Positions 49,001-63,310 are shown, counted from the stretch's first letter. The stretch is DNA of 64,000 bases from Larimichthys crocea (GCF_000972845.2 NC_040022.1:4928979-4992978), one strand, 5' to 3'. Made by a program: numbers and translations. The notes: generated by a model not told the origin, from the sequence alone.

Positions 49001-52000
49001 AGAAGATGTTTCGTGGCATAGGGCTGTCTGTGGCATCTGTCCTATGTCCCTATAGTCCTTAAATCACTGGTCTAACCCTCCCATGCCCACTTACAGCTCA
49101 GTCAATCCAATTATGCTGATTGGAGGCTCCCCCCTGCTGCGACTTAGCTGTTGGAGCAATCAGTAAGAAGCAGGATTAGTGAGTCAGCAGAAAGGACAGG
49201 AAAACCCTCCACATGAAAAGTCTTTAGCCAGCGAGAGCCGACTTCAATTTACTTAGGCTTGATTAACTTGAATTACTCGTCTTGTCATTTAGTCTTTCAC
49301 TTTTCATTAGTCTGTTTTTTCTTGTTCTTCTGTCTTTCATATTCTTGTTGCCTACTACATTTGGCATTTGGCACCTTTATGTCTATTTCCTCCACACTGC
49401 CACCAATAAAGCAGTTTCTCTCGCCTCACTGGGACGAGGGTGTAGAATTTCAAGCCTCAAAAAGACCTGGAAATGCACATTATTATTGTTATGGATGTGC
49501 CATAGAAATGTGGTGGACAGTTTATTTGACAGTAATATAATATTAATGTGCCTGATGCATTTGTTTATTTATTTGTTCCACTAGTTTCAAAGTAGCATCT
49601 CCAACACTGGTAAGTAGCGTTTTCAAAATGAGCTGGACTCAAGGCTCATTCTGCAGTGGCAAGCTGTCTCCCATTATCTGTGGTTGAGGCTAAATCTCTC
49701 TCTTTCTTTCTCTCTGGAGTTACCACTGTAAAGATGTCAGCAGGCCTCACCACAGGATCAGGATCAGAATCAAACCCCAACCAGATGTCCAGCTCTGGCT
49801 CCGTTTTACTTTTTATCTTTCATTCTCCATCTGCCCATTTCGTGCTTCTCATTTCTGCCTCTGCTAAAGCTCATCATGTTGGTTTACATGTACATTATCA
49901 TACATTTACATACATTTCTTATGTAACAGTTCCACTGCCTCCTGTCTTTTACCATTCACCCTATATGTCTTGACACTTTTTGCACTATTATTCTCTACTT
50001 ATTCTCTACTTACTTATTCACTACTATTCTCCATCATTTTTAGCCAGAACTCGTCTTTTTTTTTTCCTCTCCTGTAATTATGTGCTAGCTTGTTGAGGAG
50101 ACAACCATATTTCTAAGATGGTTAAAAGTTAAATATATTGTTAGCTATTTTAAAAACTGGTAGCTAGTAAGCATTCTACAAACCTATTTCTAAAAAAGTT
50201 GATTTCCCTTGCTCAAAGGCACCTCAGCAGTGCCCAGGAGGTGAACTGGCACACCTTCCATTCTTTGGTCCATACTGGACTTGAACCAGCCACACTCCAG
50301 TTCCCAAACCAAGTCTCTATGGACTGAGCTACTACAGGAAAGGAAGAAACCAATCACCCAGCTTGGAGCCAAAATGGGCAAGACTTATTTTTGGCATAAT
50401 TTATGCAATCAGTTACCATTCCTACATCAAGACAAAGATCTTAAGTCAGGGATACATCAGTCACTGAATCTGTATCCTCATACCGACGTGCAGAGATTAG
50501 CTAACTTTTCTGTTTCTCACTGTTGTGTTTCCTTCCTCAGAGCAGCACAGTAATTGCAGAAGGCTCTGTGGTTTTTGATGGGTATCTACACGTCTGTCAG
50601 TACACCCAGGCCTGGCCAGTTAAAAGGAGGATTCAGATTCATGCACAATTTCAAATGAGACATGCCGTCCAAAATAGAACTGCGTGCATCCAAAACATAA
50701 TGTTACCACAATCTGTGGAGTTCAACCATCAGAAGAAAACCTCCATTCAAGGCAAACCACCTCAGGGTTACAGCTGCTTTAATTGTACAGAAGAATTGCG
50801 TACAACAATGGTGTTAGATGTAAAATGCCACTTTCTCGTATCGTCGTACATCAAGTTAGTAACTGCAGAAGGACATGTTGTGTGACAGCTGTCCATGTAA
50901 AATCCAGAGGGACTTCATCGGGGTGACCTGACTCTTTTACCGTTCATCTCATGTGACATTCTTTGCACTAAACTCAGATCATAGCTGCAGAAAATAGAGC
51001 CCATCCACTCCCCCACGTAGTCTCCTTGCTTAGTCACTGTCACTGGAGCGCCAGCCAAGAGAGTTTCCAGCTTTCATGTCTTGACAGGCAGACCAACGCG
51101 AGATAGCTTCATTTACCCTGAACTAAAGCTTTAAAAGTGTTCAAACAGATAACTGCACCATATATACACAGTTAGAAATCAGAACACATCAGAAAGCTGA
51201 CTGATGTAACAGATGCCACCTAGTCCCTGAGAATGATGATACTAAGGTGTTGAAGTGACAGTATAGGCCAAACTTCAGACATCAGCGCAACGTCTGCCTG
51301 GAATCTGTGTGTAAAGGTAACCGCCCCATGTACAACAGGTAAACAGGAAGTATACACTATTTACCCCAGACAAATATTTTCATATTACTCAAGTTTCATT
51401 CTAATAAAGTATCAATATTCCTCTATTTTTTCTACCTTTTGCATGCTGGGCCTTTAGCTGACATGGACTGATCTCTGTACTCGTCACACTCACAGTGTAG
51501 ACTTGTTGTGTTAATTCAAAATAGAATAAAGGTTCTCCAGGGAACGACCTCAGAGTTACAGCCTGTTCTTCACTATGTGAAACATGTGAAGGATTTCAGC
51601 TATGTGCCACACTGACACGCTTCAGGCTACTTATCATGTCACACACCCACAGGGAGGCATTTTATCTTACAGGGCTATTCATTCTTTGGTATCAGTATTT
51701 TATTTTCTCGCTAGTTCAGTTCCACAGGATTTTCTATTTATATGTAACAAGGCTGTTTTATGTAAAGCAGACACTTTTCAGTGGCGTACAGTTTATTCTA
51801 AAAGTGTTGGATTATCCTTACTGCATTCCTCTCATGCTTTAAAGGAGCCATTTAAATCTTGTTGAAAGGGATACTGCAGCAGTTTAGTGTTACATGAAGA
51901 CATTTTTAAAAAAGAATGTTGTGGAGAGGCTTGCCATTTCCTCATGTCTTTATGCTAAACTTGGCTGACTGGTGGGAGCTTGGCTTAAAGTAGCTCTCAG

Positions 52001-53500
52001 ATATGAGTGTTATCAATCTCCTCATCTAACTCTCTGCAAGAGAGTGTATTTACCAAAGTGTTAAACAGGGCCGCTGCCAAGCCTCCGACAAGCATCCCAG
52101 GAAATGTTGGCCAGAAATTGAAAGCAATGTTTAAAAAAATGTATAAATTGGCTTTTTTAAAAATGATTCATGTATTAATGTCTGTTCTCTGGAGGAGAAA
52201 TGCTGAGATCTTTATTTATGTATTCATATGTTGTTGCCTTTAGTTAAATTTAAAGTCAGAATCAGCCTATAACCATCATTTTTGTAATTAATTATACAAC
52301 ACTTCTGTCAGGTTTCTAACAAACATAAATTCACGAAAGTAAAATGAAATGATAGCCTCAGTGTTTTTAAGGGTAATCATGACCCCGAGTGAGCATCAGG
52401 GTCAGTTAAAGGAATAATTAGATGTTCAGATTGAGCCAGCCAGTATCCAAAAGGTAACAAAATCCACCTTGTAACATTTTGGTGGTACAAACAAACAAGA
52501 TAGAATGTGCTGATACGTGGATTATATTACCTTTGGATAAAGCCAGGTTGCTGTTTGCCCCAGTTTCCAGCTTTTGTTGTAATCTAAGACAACCTGCTGC
52601 TGGCTGTAGACTTATTATTAGATATGAGAGTGGTGTTGAACTTTTTTAAATCTCTGCAAGAGTATAAGCATATTTCCTTTCATTGACATGAGATACAGGA
52701 CTTTGTGAAAACCCCTGAAGAGCGGCTGGAAGACTTCTAAGAAACCTTTTTCTCAGCACCCACGAGAAACACTGCCACGTTATTACATTTGAATCACAGC
52801 ACGTGTACCTGAGGCAGAAAATCCAGTTACTTGGGTGACACTGCACTGATATAACAGCTCCCCTCCCCCTGATCTGTGGTTCCTCTTGTTGTAGAGGAGC
52901 TGGAGCAGCTGGTCTGACGTCAAAGGTCTGTTCCACCCCTGAAGCTCCACACCCACCTAGGCAAAATACAGGTGTTGAAAACAGGCCTGGTCTGTCTGAA
53001 TATACAGCAGCACCCTCCCTCCAGGCATTAGAGCATCACTGCAGATCAGTGCTCTTTAAATCAGAGCTAGGAGCAGGTTGAGCTGGGTGAACTGCTGTTA
53101 GGGGCCTCATACATAACCAGAGTGAGCTTTTGTTGTCATGCTAACGGTCAGTAAACCCAAATTTACAGATTAGCTTTATAAATTGGTTTAATTACTAAGC
53201 GCCCTCTTAAAAAAATTATAGTGGAACAGCATAGATCATTAACAAATTGGATAAATACAAAAGTTCATGTTCTGCAGTGTGCCAGATGAGCCAAAATAAA
53301 TTCATTCCTAACTTTCTGGTCTTTTAAAACATTAAAATTAAAACATTAAAAGTTAAATTCTTAATATATTATATGTTACACACCTTAAAGTCCTTACCAT
53401 GTGGTAGGATAATATATAATATTTAATATCAACTTATTCTTATACTGTCCCATGTAGAAGCACAAATTGGAGAAAGAATTGTCTCTCCAATAGGACATAG
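43016..53500. other. Long gene-free region downstream of arl4d, part 1
   Basis: I checked for coding exons and see none convincing; all open frames are short, without recognisable domains. It contains a repeat-like stretch at 50195-50340, and otherwise AT-rich unique-looking sequence. Confidence 0.6.
50195..50340. repeat. Dispersed fish repeat fragment
   Basis: TTGCTCAAAGGCACCTCAGCAGTGCCCAGGAGGTGAACTGGCAC-type text, followed by TTGAACCAGCCACACTCCAG and CTATGGACTGAGCTACTAC. It matches my recollection of a very common teleost interspersed repeat. Family name uncertain. Confidence 0.55.
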
Positions 53501-53506
53501 TTGTTA

Positions 53507-53660
53507 CGCATAACTTTAAGCCTTAATATCGTTAAGTTCTCATGAATGGGGAAATTAGCTAAAGAGTCCAAAACTGTTTTTTGAACCAGGTTGTAAACAT
53601 GTGTATTGCTGCTGTATAGTTGGACATTTTAATATGGGGGCTTATGGAGAATGACATACT
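53507..53660. repeat. Interspersed repeat family, copy 3 (partial)
   Basis: It shares CATAACTTTAAGCCTTAATA, CATGAATGGGGAAATTAGCT and CCAAAACTGTTTTTTG with the copies at 866-1345 and 60430-60945. Confidence 0.8.
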
Positions 53661-53740
53661 GACATAAGAACACATATCATTAGTTTTGATCACATATAGT
53701 TTGGGCTTGGTACCTGACACCTTTAAAGTATTGTCCTCCT

Positions 53741-53805
53741 CTGTAAGTCGCTTTGGATAAAAGCGTCTGCTAAATGCAATGTAATGTAATGTAATGTAAT
53801 GTATT
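53741..53805. repeat. Teleost SINE-type tail with (AATGT)n
   Basis: GTAAGTCGCTTTGGATAAAA followed by GCGTCTGCTAAATGCAATGT and then repeats of AATGT. This is a very widespread 3' tail of fish retroposons, ending in a pentanucleotide array. Confidence 0.75.
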
Positions 53806-56800
53806 GCCTAAAATAATTAATAAGAAATAAGTTTAGCTTGCCGAAAAGTTGCCCAAGCTGCTCCGCATTCATAGGGCCAATGGCTTCTTTGACACCAGGT
53901 ACAGTATCAAATGAAGCACTCTATTGGTATCTGTATCATATTACTGGTATTGTAATTATTCAAAAGAGCTCTATACACCAGAAGAAAACAGGACCCGGGA
54001 GACACAAGGGAAAAAAATTTGACTATAAAACAATAATGTTCATCATGTAACATGTTTTGAATGTGACCCTGATATTAAAACAGCATGTCAACTTATCTTG
54101 CAAATGATTCCATGCCCCATGATGCAGGAAGGACAAAAACAGTATCATCCCCCTGATAGTATTCATCATCAACACTGTTACTTGAACCGTGCCCTTATCC
54201 CCTGAGCTGGGTTTGTCCTTCACATGCTATCAGCCTTGTGTGTGGGTGAGACCTGCAGGTGATTTACTGCACAGTTTTCCCAACGTGCAAAACACACAGC
54301 AGATGGTGGATTAAGACTGTAACAGGGGATTCCAACTTGTCCGTTCACTCTGTGACACACATCAGACAACTCATTCAAGACATTACAAGTCCCTTTGCCC
54401 TCAAGATGTGAACGGTGAAGTTCAGAGCTTGAATGTCAGAGTGCCAGGAGCAGAATCCACACCAGCATTGTGAAACTTTCGAGTTCACACCTTAACCACA
54501 AAGCCAGCTTCTGAAACATGGCACAGCTGAGATCTCCTTAGGGAGTCATCAGAGCTCCCTCAGACATGCCTCGACTGATAGACTAATATTTTTTTATTAC
54601 AAAAGACAGTTGAGAGTGATGCTTCCACTCTAATGTGTCTTTGTCCTGAGGATCAACAAGCTTCCTTTGCCCTCTCTACCAGCAGGCTTATTTCTAATTC
54701 ATCAAACATATCTCTGCACAGAAAAGTTTGTTTTAGGTTAGGCAACTTTAGAGAAACATGCAAAGACACAGTAAAACTTTTAAAGTATTCAACTGAAAAT
54801 ATCCCACTCCCTCAAGTGCTGAATCAGTATACATGAAGAGCGTGTGCAGGTCGACAGGCAGGCCAGCCAACCAATCATTTCATTCAGGCCATTACAGGCC
54901 TTCAAAAGTGTGTTTCATTTATTGATTGTTGTCAGTGTTTGAAGAGAATTTCCACAAATAAACAACAAATATATCATCATTATCATTTATTTTCTTCATG
55001 AGGGGTCTTTAACCTGTTATAATTTAATTTCTTATTTATTTGGTGAAAGAGCTGCAGAGCAGTTAGAGATGATCCTGGGCTGAGATTATTTTTGAAATTT
55101 GAATTTTAGAAACTTTTGTATATCAATAAATAAATGTAAATGACTTCCTCTGTCACACACAGTCACAACTGTGAAGGACAAAATATGAATACATAAAAAA
55201 ACAATCATATACATAATTAGATACATAAATTAATGAAAGATAAGCTAGCTAGCTTTTGACGTGTAAATGAATCTTCTGCCTGGGTTGCAGTACAATATCC
55301 CCCAGCTAACCAATACTGCCTGAGACTGATTAAGGACCACCCCCTCGATTAGCATACAGAAACTGAAATAAATGCATAAATAAAAAGTTTTGTCCTTTGT
55401 GCACAGGCAGCCAATGTGTGTTGTGAGTGACGTCGGCAGAAGTGACTGTTCAACTCAATATCATGTCCAGGCAGCAGCAACAGCAATCATTGTTGGCTGA
55501 CATGGGTTTAATCTTCACAGACCTGGATGACCTCATTTCTCACTACACCCATAATGCACACACCTACTTATCGCCCAGTAAGCCCAGTATTCAGAAATTG
55601 CATTCATGTTGGATAATTCTGCAGAAAAAACAATAAAATTGTGGCAGTGTAAAAACTTTTATTGGTCATTTTCATCAAAACTTTCCAATATGATACGTCA
55701 AAATTCATCAAAAAATTGATGGAAACACGACTAGTGACTAACATCTGTCTGCCGTGTACAAACTCTGTCCCTGTTTCTCTGCCTCTCCAGTCAAAACAAT
55801 GAGTTCTGTGCAGATCATTCCAGACTATCCCCATGACAACCACTAACAGCTGCTAACAGCTGGTGGGTTAGGTGTGTGGTGACCAGTGTGTGTGCATGCG
55901 TGTGTGTGTGGTGGGTGGCTGGGGAAGGAGAGCTCGTTTATAGTACTCTCTGAACGGATGAGTCAGCCCAACAACCCTCAGTAGAGATTTTGTGTACACG
56001 AGTGTATTGACAGAGAAGAAAACATACCTTATGTGTGAAGAGAACAATGTGAGTTGTTAAATCATTATTGCACCACACAAGAGTGGAGTGTGACAATCAA
56101 AAACTCAGGCTAGATTTCTCCCTTCAAGTCATTTCTTACAGTCCACAGAAGGTAAAACTTTTATTTTATCCATATCCATTTATCAAAGGAGGCTTTTGTC
56201 ACAGGCCAGTTGCAATATAGACTACAGGTGTTGTGGGGTAATGTCTCCTGTGATAGTCTGTGATCTACAATCTTGTCCAGGGTGCATATGTAGCTGGACA
56301 AGGTGAAATTTCCTTGTATTAGAAAGTTTTTTTGTTAATCTGGTAGAAGGAACCATCTTAACACCGACATATGGGAACCAAGACAAGACCGCGTACAAGC
56401 TCATGGCATGTTGTCATATCTGGCACTGGTGTTTAAGTCAGTTCTAGCCTACATTTGTTTACAATTTGGTAAACTGTCTCCATTAAAAGTGTGCCGAATT
56501 AACTATTATCACTGTCTGTTTGCAGTGTTCCCATGAATGTGCAGACAGCTATCACTGGATTGCTTTGAAACTGAACACATCTAAAAAAACATGAAGATTC
56601 TCAGGCTACTTCTGAAGCCTCTGAACTTAAAATAAAAAAAATATATGATCTATTTGCTAGACTATTAGTCTAGTCTACTAGACATAGAAAGGGATAATAT
56701 AATGTTAACATCCTGGGGAAACACAAGAGGAAAGTGATAAAGTGTCTTTGAGTCCAAGTGGGAGTATGTGTGGGTTAAACTGTGTGTATGTAAAGTTGGT

Positions 56801-59170
56801 AAATGAGGCCAAAGGATTGATCACAATCTCATTGGACATTTGCACTCCACAGCAGTAAAACAATCAACTCATTTGAAAAGATCAGACGGGCTCTCCATCA
56901 CTCTGTCCCCTCCCATCTCTTTTCCCTTTGAGGGAGAACAAAACGGGCACGCAATGATTACTTAACAACTGAGAGGAGTGCCAGGGCTGGGACAGAAGGC
57001 AGTCCCTGCATCTGCTCTCACACTGCACCATCTCTTCTCTTTGGGGTGGAGGTAGCAGTACAGAGTGAATGCTGAATGATTTCTAGACACAGAGATATAT
57101 AACACAGTGAAAATCATTACATTGGTGACATTAAGCTGCTCCTCCCCTCTTCAGGTTGTTTTGCAGGGTACAGATGTGGATTAGGATTTGATTAGACTGA
57201 CTCACCAGATGTAGGCTGTGGTTATTAGCCACATATTTCAAGTGGTATTCTATTTTGCAAGAGTATCTTCATTGCATCCTGGGCTCGCAATTGTGATTGG
57301 CTTAATGAAATACAAACAAGCCTAGAAAGACACTGGGTTGAGCCAGAACTTCTCCCGTGTTGGTACAGTGCTAATGAAGTGTGAAGACAGAGGCCTGGGA
57401 TTGGGTTTATATGGTTAGAGGTCAAAGAAGAAATCAGAATTATCAGTGAATGTTGTCTTTTTGGACAATAATTCCCCATGAAACTATGTAAAGAGAGACC
57501 AACAGGAGACCAAGGTCAGAGCCTTGGGGAACACCATCATAAATTTGTTATTAATTTCTCAAGTTTTATTATTACCACACGGGTATGTATTATTAACATT
57601 TGGCAGCGTATCAAGACCACCATTTTTTAAGCAGTCTGGTTGGTTGGTCCGCACCGTGGTTCTGCTGACCTCAAGTACTAGTTGTAACACACAAACTCTT
57701 ACATAAAGATTGTTTTTATTCAGTATTAACACCTGTGCACCTGCATACCACTCACATGTCTGTATCAGAAACTTCTAGCTAGCTTATCTGGTCAAAGTCC
57801 TGGAATCTTGTCATCACTCCAGGAACATACTGCTTCCTGTCCACGTCTATTATTTGTATATTTGACATACAGATATGAGAGTGGTATTAATCTTATCATA
57901 TTCCCCATAATGTTGAACTATTCCCGAGGCTCTAATGATGCATCCTAATGAAGTAATCACTAATTGGATTATTATGCCTTATATTATTATGATTATCAAT
58001 AACTTTACTCACAAACTCGGGATGACCCAGTTCTGGCTCCCTCTGTATGTTTGTGTTTTTATTGTTGTCAGGCTGAGTTTCATTCTTGTACATTGTGCGG
58101 AGAGACAGAATGAAGGTGTATAGTGGAGAGGATGAGGAGGAGGGGGCAGGTGGGATGGAGAAAGACAAGTGTAGTTCCTCCCTGGGTATGTACAGTAATT
58201 GGTACAGTGACTGACAGGATGGAGGGAAAAGAGAGGGAGAGAGAGAGAGAGACCTAATTGGTGCATGGAGAGAAAGTCGGTGTCAGCTTGAATGTGCAGA
58301 GCTGTCTGCCTGCAGGAAAACAGCTCCCCTCGGCTCGAATCATCTGAATCTTCAGGGCGCTCTATTTGCAGCCAGCCCATTACAGCTGTTGGCTGAGGAG
58401 CGGTTATCAGTGCTGGAATTAGCATCTACACTAAGCTATTTAGTGGTCACCATTGTTGTGTTTTGAGCAAACAATGACTAAAACCATGTCCTTAGCTCAT
58501 GGCGTCAGACCCTCACAGGACACTGCCTGGTCTGAACCATTGTGATTCGGACACAAGTGCATAGCTTGAAGCACAGTAAGATGGATTCTCATCCGTCCTG
58601 CCAGCTGCTTCATAAATCCAGCTGCTTCACAAGGTTCCAGTCATTTAGCCACACAGACAATCAGCCCATGTGTGGCAAAACTGCAGTATGAACTCCGATA
58701 GATCTTTTTGACTGTAGGTACATAACAAAAAGCACCTCACAGTTCTTAAAAGTTCAGATATGTATGAGAAGGTCATGGGTGGAAATGAAGGTACTCTCTC
58801 GTGAGTGCGCACAGCTCATCAGAGTTTATGATGGCTCACCCTTTTCAGTTTGTCATGTGACCATGGCAACCACAGAAATTACAGAGACGCAAATGATACA
58901 GGAACTGATTTTACTATCTGATCTGACTTCACCGCATCATAAACCTCCTTCATCAGCAGAAACACGAACTGGAGCATCAGCTTATTGTCGACAATATACC
59001 AGTTTTGTGATTTGCTATATCAATGATATTATATCGCTAACCGTTGGTTCATTTAACAGACACCACAAACTACAGTATCATACAGTGGAGTGTGCATTAA
59101 TGTGCACCAGTCTGCAGAGGAGATGGTCAGGCACAATGAGCATTTTGGGGTTTTGTTTACAATAGTGATT
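53806..59170. other. Long gene-free region downstream of arl4d, part 2
   Basis: No gene was recognised. There is a (GA)n-rich run near 58228-58252. Some stretches, for example 56880-57070, are less AT-rich and could be regulatory, but nothing in the sequence proves it. Confidence 0.55.
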
Positions 59171-59171
59171 T

Positions 59172-59217
59172 AGTTCAATATTTACAATTTTATACCTCCT
59201 CATCGAAAACACTTCAG
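59172..59217 (+). repeat. Left arm of a perfect 46-bp inverted repeat
   Basis: This 46-base stretch (starting AGTTCAATATTTACAATTTT) is the exact reverse complement of 59867-59912. Identity stops abruptly on both sides. Confidence 0.95.
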
Positions 59218-59456
59218 TGATTTACAATAAGTTGAATTTCTGCACTAGTACTCTTTATTCCTGTGAGCAAAGCGATCCTTCGTGGTGGACGGCGGCAAAA
59301 CTGAACTGCCTCATCTCTGCTTAGCAGCTGTCTGGAAAAAGATGGTCAGAACACACACATACACACATATGCATGCGCACAGTCTGTGATTCTCATGTGG
59401 GAAACAGCTGTTGAGGCCTCTAGGTGATGTAAGGACAAAAAACGTTCAAAACTCAA

Positions 59457-59458
<2 letters not shown>

Positions 59459-59518
<60 letters not shown>
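59459..59518. repeat. (TG)n microsatellite
   Basis: About 30 TG units, inside the spacer of the inverted repeat. Confidence 0.95.
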
Positions 59519-59519
<1 letters not shown>

Positions 59520-59768
59520 ATTTGGAGACGTTTCAAAAAAATACTCCACACTGACAAGTCATCATACTGAGATAGTGTTATGTATGTGTGTGTTTGCTCA
59601 TAGTATACGTGGCATTTGAATGCACTTTGTGTGTGTGTGGACTGTGGTTGTAAGACAGCGGGTCTGTTGTTCTGGGAAAAGATGAGTCAGACGGACTGAG
59701 CAGAATAAAACAAAGGCCTCCAGCCTTGGAGGGATGATAAAACACACAGATATAAAACCACAGTGCAA

Positions 59769-59769
<1 letters not shown>

Positions 59770-59816
<47 letters not shown>
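59770..59816. repeat. (TG)n microsatellite
   Basis: About 23 TG units, the second array in the spacer of the inverted repeat. Confidence 0.95.
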
Positions 59817-59817
<1 letters not shown>

Positions 59818-59866
59818 TCGTTCAGATGAATAAGCTCGATGATAAACGTAAAAACTTGAGTGTCAG

Positions 59867-59912
59867 CTGAAGTGTTTTCGATGAGGAGGTATAAAATTGT
59901 AAATATTGAACT
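59867..59912 (-). repeat. Right arm of a perfect 46-bp inverted repeat
   Basis: Reverse complement of 59172-59217 with no mismatch; 649 bp separate the arms and include two TG arrays. Confidence 0.95.
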
Positions 59913-60429
59913 GTACGTGAGTCAGCTGTCGGTGGAGGATGATCCAGTTTCAGAGTTCAGTTTAGTCTCATTTTGCCCACGTATGACTTCATTTGATTAA
60001 CTGCAACTTCATGAGTAAACAAGTCAGTGAGGCATGCCCTCTTTAAAAGACTGATTCACCCAAACCTCAAAAACAATTTTTAACATCACTCTAGTGATAT
60101 TAAGCTGTGCAGGTTTGGTGGTATTTTTCCAGATTTTATGCTCCTACCCAAATTCAGTGGAGGTGAATGGAATGGGCCCTTTTACTTTGTTTAATTCAGA
60201 GAACACAATGTCAAATGTTTCTAGAGATTAAAGGGGTAGTTCAAATTTTTCAGAAATACCCTTATTTGATTTATTTATAAAAGTAAGATGAGAATATTTA
60301 GTACAGAGCTGGGTTTGGATAACCTAGCTTGGCATCAAGACTAGCCACAGGGGCAAACAACTAGCCTGGCTTAGTACAAAGTTTAAAAATGCTAAGAACA
60401 CTCAATGATTAACATATATTAACCACAGG

Positions 60430-60945
60430 CAGCATAAAGATGGATGTCATATCCATGACAGTCATGTACTGGTTTCTGAAGAACTGTATGTAAAGCTCAG
60501 AGTGTCGTGGCTCTGGCCGCTGCCATCTTAACAGTACTGCTGCCTCCCATTTAATCTAAAAATAGGCAAAAAACGTGGATCTTTGGTGGAGCTGAGGCAC
60601 GATGAATGACGCCTGTGTACTCAAACAAGCCACCTGTAAATGCATCCAGCTGTCAATCAAAGCAGTCACACTTTTAATTATACATAACTTTAAGCCTTAA
60701 TATAAACTAATTTAGGTAAATAGAAATTCACCCTCAGTACAGTTGTCATAAATGGGGAAATTAGCTATAGAGACCAAAACTGTTTTTTGTACCAGGCTGT
60801 AAACATGTTTATTTCTGCTGTGAAGTTGGACATTTTAACATGGGGACTTTTAAAATCGACTTATTCTGTAGCCATCCTCAAGTAGTGGTTTGAGGAACTG
60901 CAGTTTTTGGCATTTTGCATTGGCTTAACTTCACAGCTGCAGAGG
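60430..60945. repeat. Interspersed repeat family, copy 4 (longest)
   Basis: Colinear with 866-1345 over about 500 bp. Shared blocks include TTCACCCTCAGTACAGTTGT, CTATAGAGACCAAAACTGTT and TTTCTGCTGTGAAGTTGGAC. It carries an extra GCATTGGCTTAACTTCACAG-like stretch near its end. Confidence 0.8.
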
Positions 60946-61435
60946 TTGTCCCTTGGTATTAACACATAGACTAACACACATCCTATTCCTTTAATATGTG
61001 GACAGACATAAAAATAACTGTTTTTAGTGGGAATTACATATTGGAACAATTTCTTGACAAACTACAGCTGGTTGGGATTTCACCACTACAAATATTTCAT
61101 GATAAGAAGTGCTGAAAAACGTCAAAATATTACACCCCAAAATCTCATCTCATCTGAACAACAGACTGATGGAGCAGCCGACCCTCTAGGCTCGATCAGT
61201 GTGAGTGTATGCCGTTGAGCAGCAGCAGGTGGTGGTGGATGGAGTGTGTCTGGCATTCGGGGAATGCAGCACGACTGGTGTTTATGTCTGCATACTTCAC
61301 AGCCCTTCAACCCTCCCTCACACATTCTGGGTCTCTCTCACTATGCCCATGGCCTTCTCTGATCTATACTGAGCCTGAGTACAAATATACACACATTTTA
61401 AATCATTTCTGTTGGTTTTTAATTTCCTTTAGTTT

Positions 61436-61985
61436 CTACGTGTTGTCAGTGATAATATTTTTGGCTGCTCTTTGTACAACCTTAAGACAGATTCTTAAAA
61501 GTTGTTGCTCTGTGTCTGTTCTTATCACACCTCGCTCTATTCTACCACAAACATTCTTTATATTATATTGAGATAAACTGAAGAAGTTGTGTCGTCCAAA
61601 CTTTACAGCATGATGGGGTTTTACAGTCATGTGTGAACAGAATAGATGTGGGCTGAGCACACAGCCCTGGGGGACTCCGGTGTGGAGTACTGGAGTTTAG
61701 AAGAAGTGACTGCCAATCTGAACATCTAAGGTTTGTCTGTGAGAGTTAGGGTTAGTCCATCTGGGACACTGTGCTAAACACTAAGCTGAAATCAACAAAC
61801 AACATACTGCTGCATAGGTAGTTTTTCTCAAGGTGTACGAAGTCTGAGTGGAGGGCAGTGGAGACAGCATGCTCTGTGGATCTGTTTGATCTGGTGAGGG
61901 TCCAGGCTGCTAAATATAGGCTGAAAACTAGTTTTTCAAAGCACTTCACCAGAATGGGTGTGAGTGCCAAAGGGCAGTCCTCATT
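61436..61985 (-). mobile_element. Degenerate LINE reverse-transcriptase fragment
   Basis: The minus-strand reading contains ALTPILVKCFEKLVFSLYLA, then RSTEHAVSTALHS, FVHLEKN and MLFVDFSLVFSTV, the N-terminal and FxD-S-F-T catalytic blocks of a fish non-LTR RT. Further on, after a frameshift, TGVPQGCVLSPHLF follows. Stops and shifts break it and no ends were recognised. Confidence 0.85.
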
Positions 61986-61999
61986 TAGAGTAGACCCTG

Positions 62000-63310
62000 C
62001 AGGCTTCTTAGGGGTGCTCTACAGCTTTTGTCAGGGTGACTGGACACTGCTCGTCAGCTGGTAGCAAAACACATTGGACATTTGCAGACTTTTCTAACAT
62101 GAATACTTCCTGTCTGATATTAGAGTTTCAGTTATGGTTATTCAGTTCAGTGTCATTTATGTTCATCATATTATTTTAATCCCATATGTTTCCATAAATC
62201 AGTTTTTTCAGTGTGTCTGCTTGAATTTCCTGCTTACTCATAAAGAACGTGTACTCTGTAAGCTTTGGTAGCTACATGAATATCCAGTCAGCATGATATT
62301 AAACCATAATGAATGATAAAACTAACTCTCTGCCACACACACACACACGCATACACTCACAGCTGAAAGTAGACTCTACAGGACAGTCTCTTCTATGGAC
62401 AGACAGTCTTGTGCTTCTTAAATTGAACTCTGTTTATTCAACAGAGAAGTATATGGGTAAAATACGGGTAAAGAGAGAGGCCGTGTTCGTGTGTGTGTGT
62501 TATTTAACAAACACTGACGTAATGCATGTACTCTGTACACAGTAGGTGACATCATTGTTTGTTCATGGAAATGAGCTCGCAATCAGAGCTTAAATTCTGA
62601 ATATTCTATGACATGTGTGTGAGAACAGGAAGTAAGCTGTACATGTATTACTGTACACACACATTTACACCTGTATATGTACAGATATATATGCACATAC
62701 TCTACATTGTGTCCTGCTTTCATGCCCTGCACAGGGACTGGCTGGATGAAAAATAGAGGTAAGGAGATGGATTTGTTAGCAGATTAAAGGCCTGCAGCCC
62801 ACAGTAAACACAGGCACGAGTCTGCCTCTGTTTTATGGAGCATCAACAGTCTCACTGTCCTTTGATTTTGCACCTTGTTTCGCTCTCTATGACCCCCTTT
62901 CTCCTCCACATCTCACTCTTTCATCTTTTTACCTCTCATCAATTTACATGATTTCTGTCTCTTCTTTGCTGCCTTTCCTGCCATTTTCCTGCAGTTCAAA
63001 GCATTTCTCTTACCTCAGATCAAACATACCATGGTGGTTGTTTGTGGCACGACAGGACAGCACCAGCACTAATATTTAATATATAACTGTACGGAGCATT
63101 AGCGCCAACATGTAAGTATAAAACATATGTACAACTTACATTTGTACATTGCGGTATTCACTGCAACCACCTCAGCTCCAGCAGCTTTCTTTTATCATTT
63201 TACATCCTATACAACCACTTTTTGACTTCCCTATCCTGCCTGTGTGTGTCCAAGCTCATTGTTTCTTTACTGATGTAAATGTAAAAGTGAGGTTGAGTCA
63301 ACGTAAAGTA
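62000..63310. other. Gene-free stretch
   Basis: Short CA/GT runs near 62334-62348 and 62490-62500. No gene or clear element was seen. Confidence 0.55.

Noticed and set aside
50281..50885. Two adjacent plus-strand ORFs of 90 and 120 residues
   Set aside because: The first lies partly in an interspersed repeat; neither resembles a known protein.
58009..58425. 138-residue minus-strand ORF
   Set aside because: Low-complexity, no domain, and no splice or conservation evidence.
58764..59165. 133-residue plus-strand ORF
   Set aside because: No recognisable domain; composition looks like chance in noncoding DNA.
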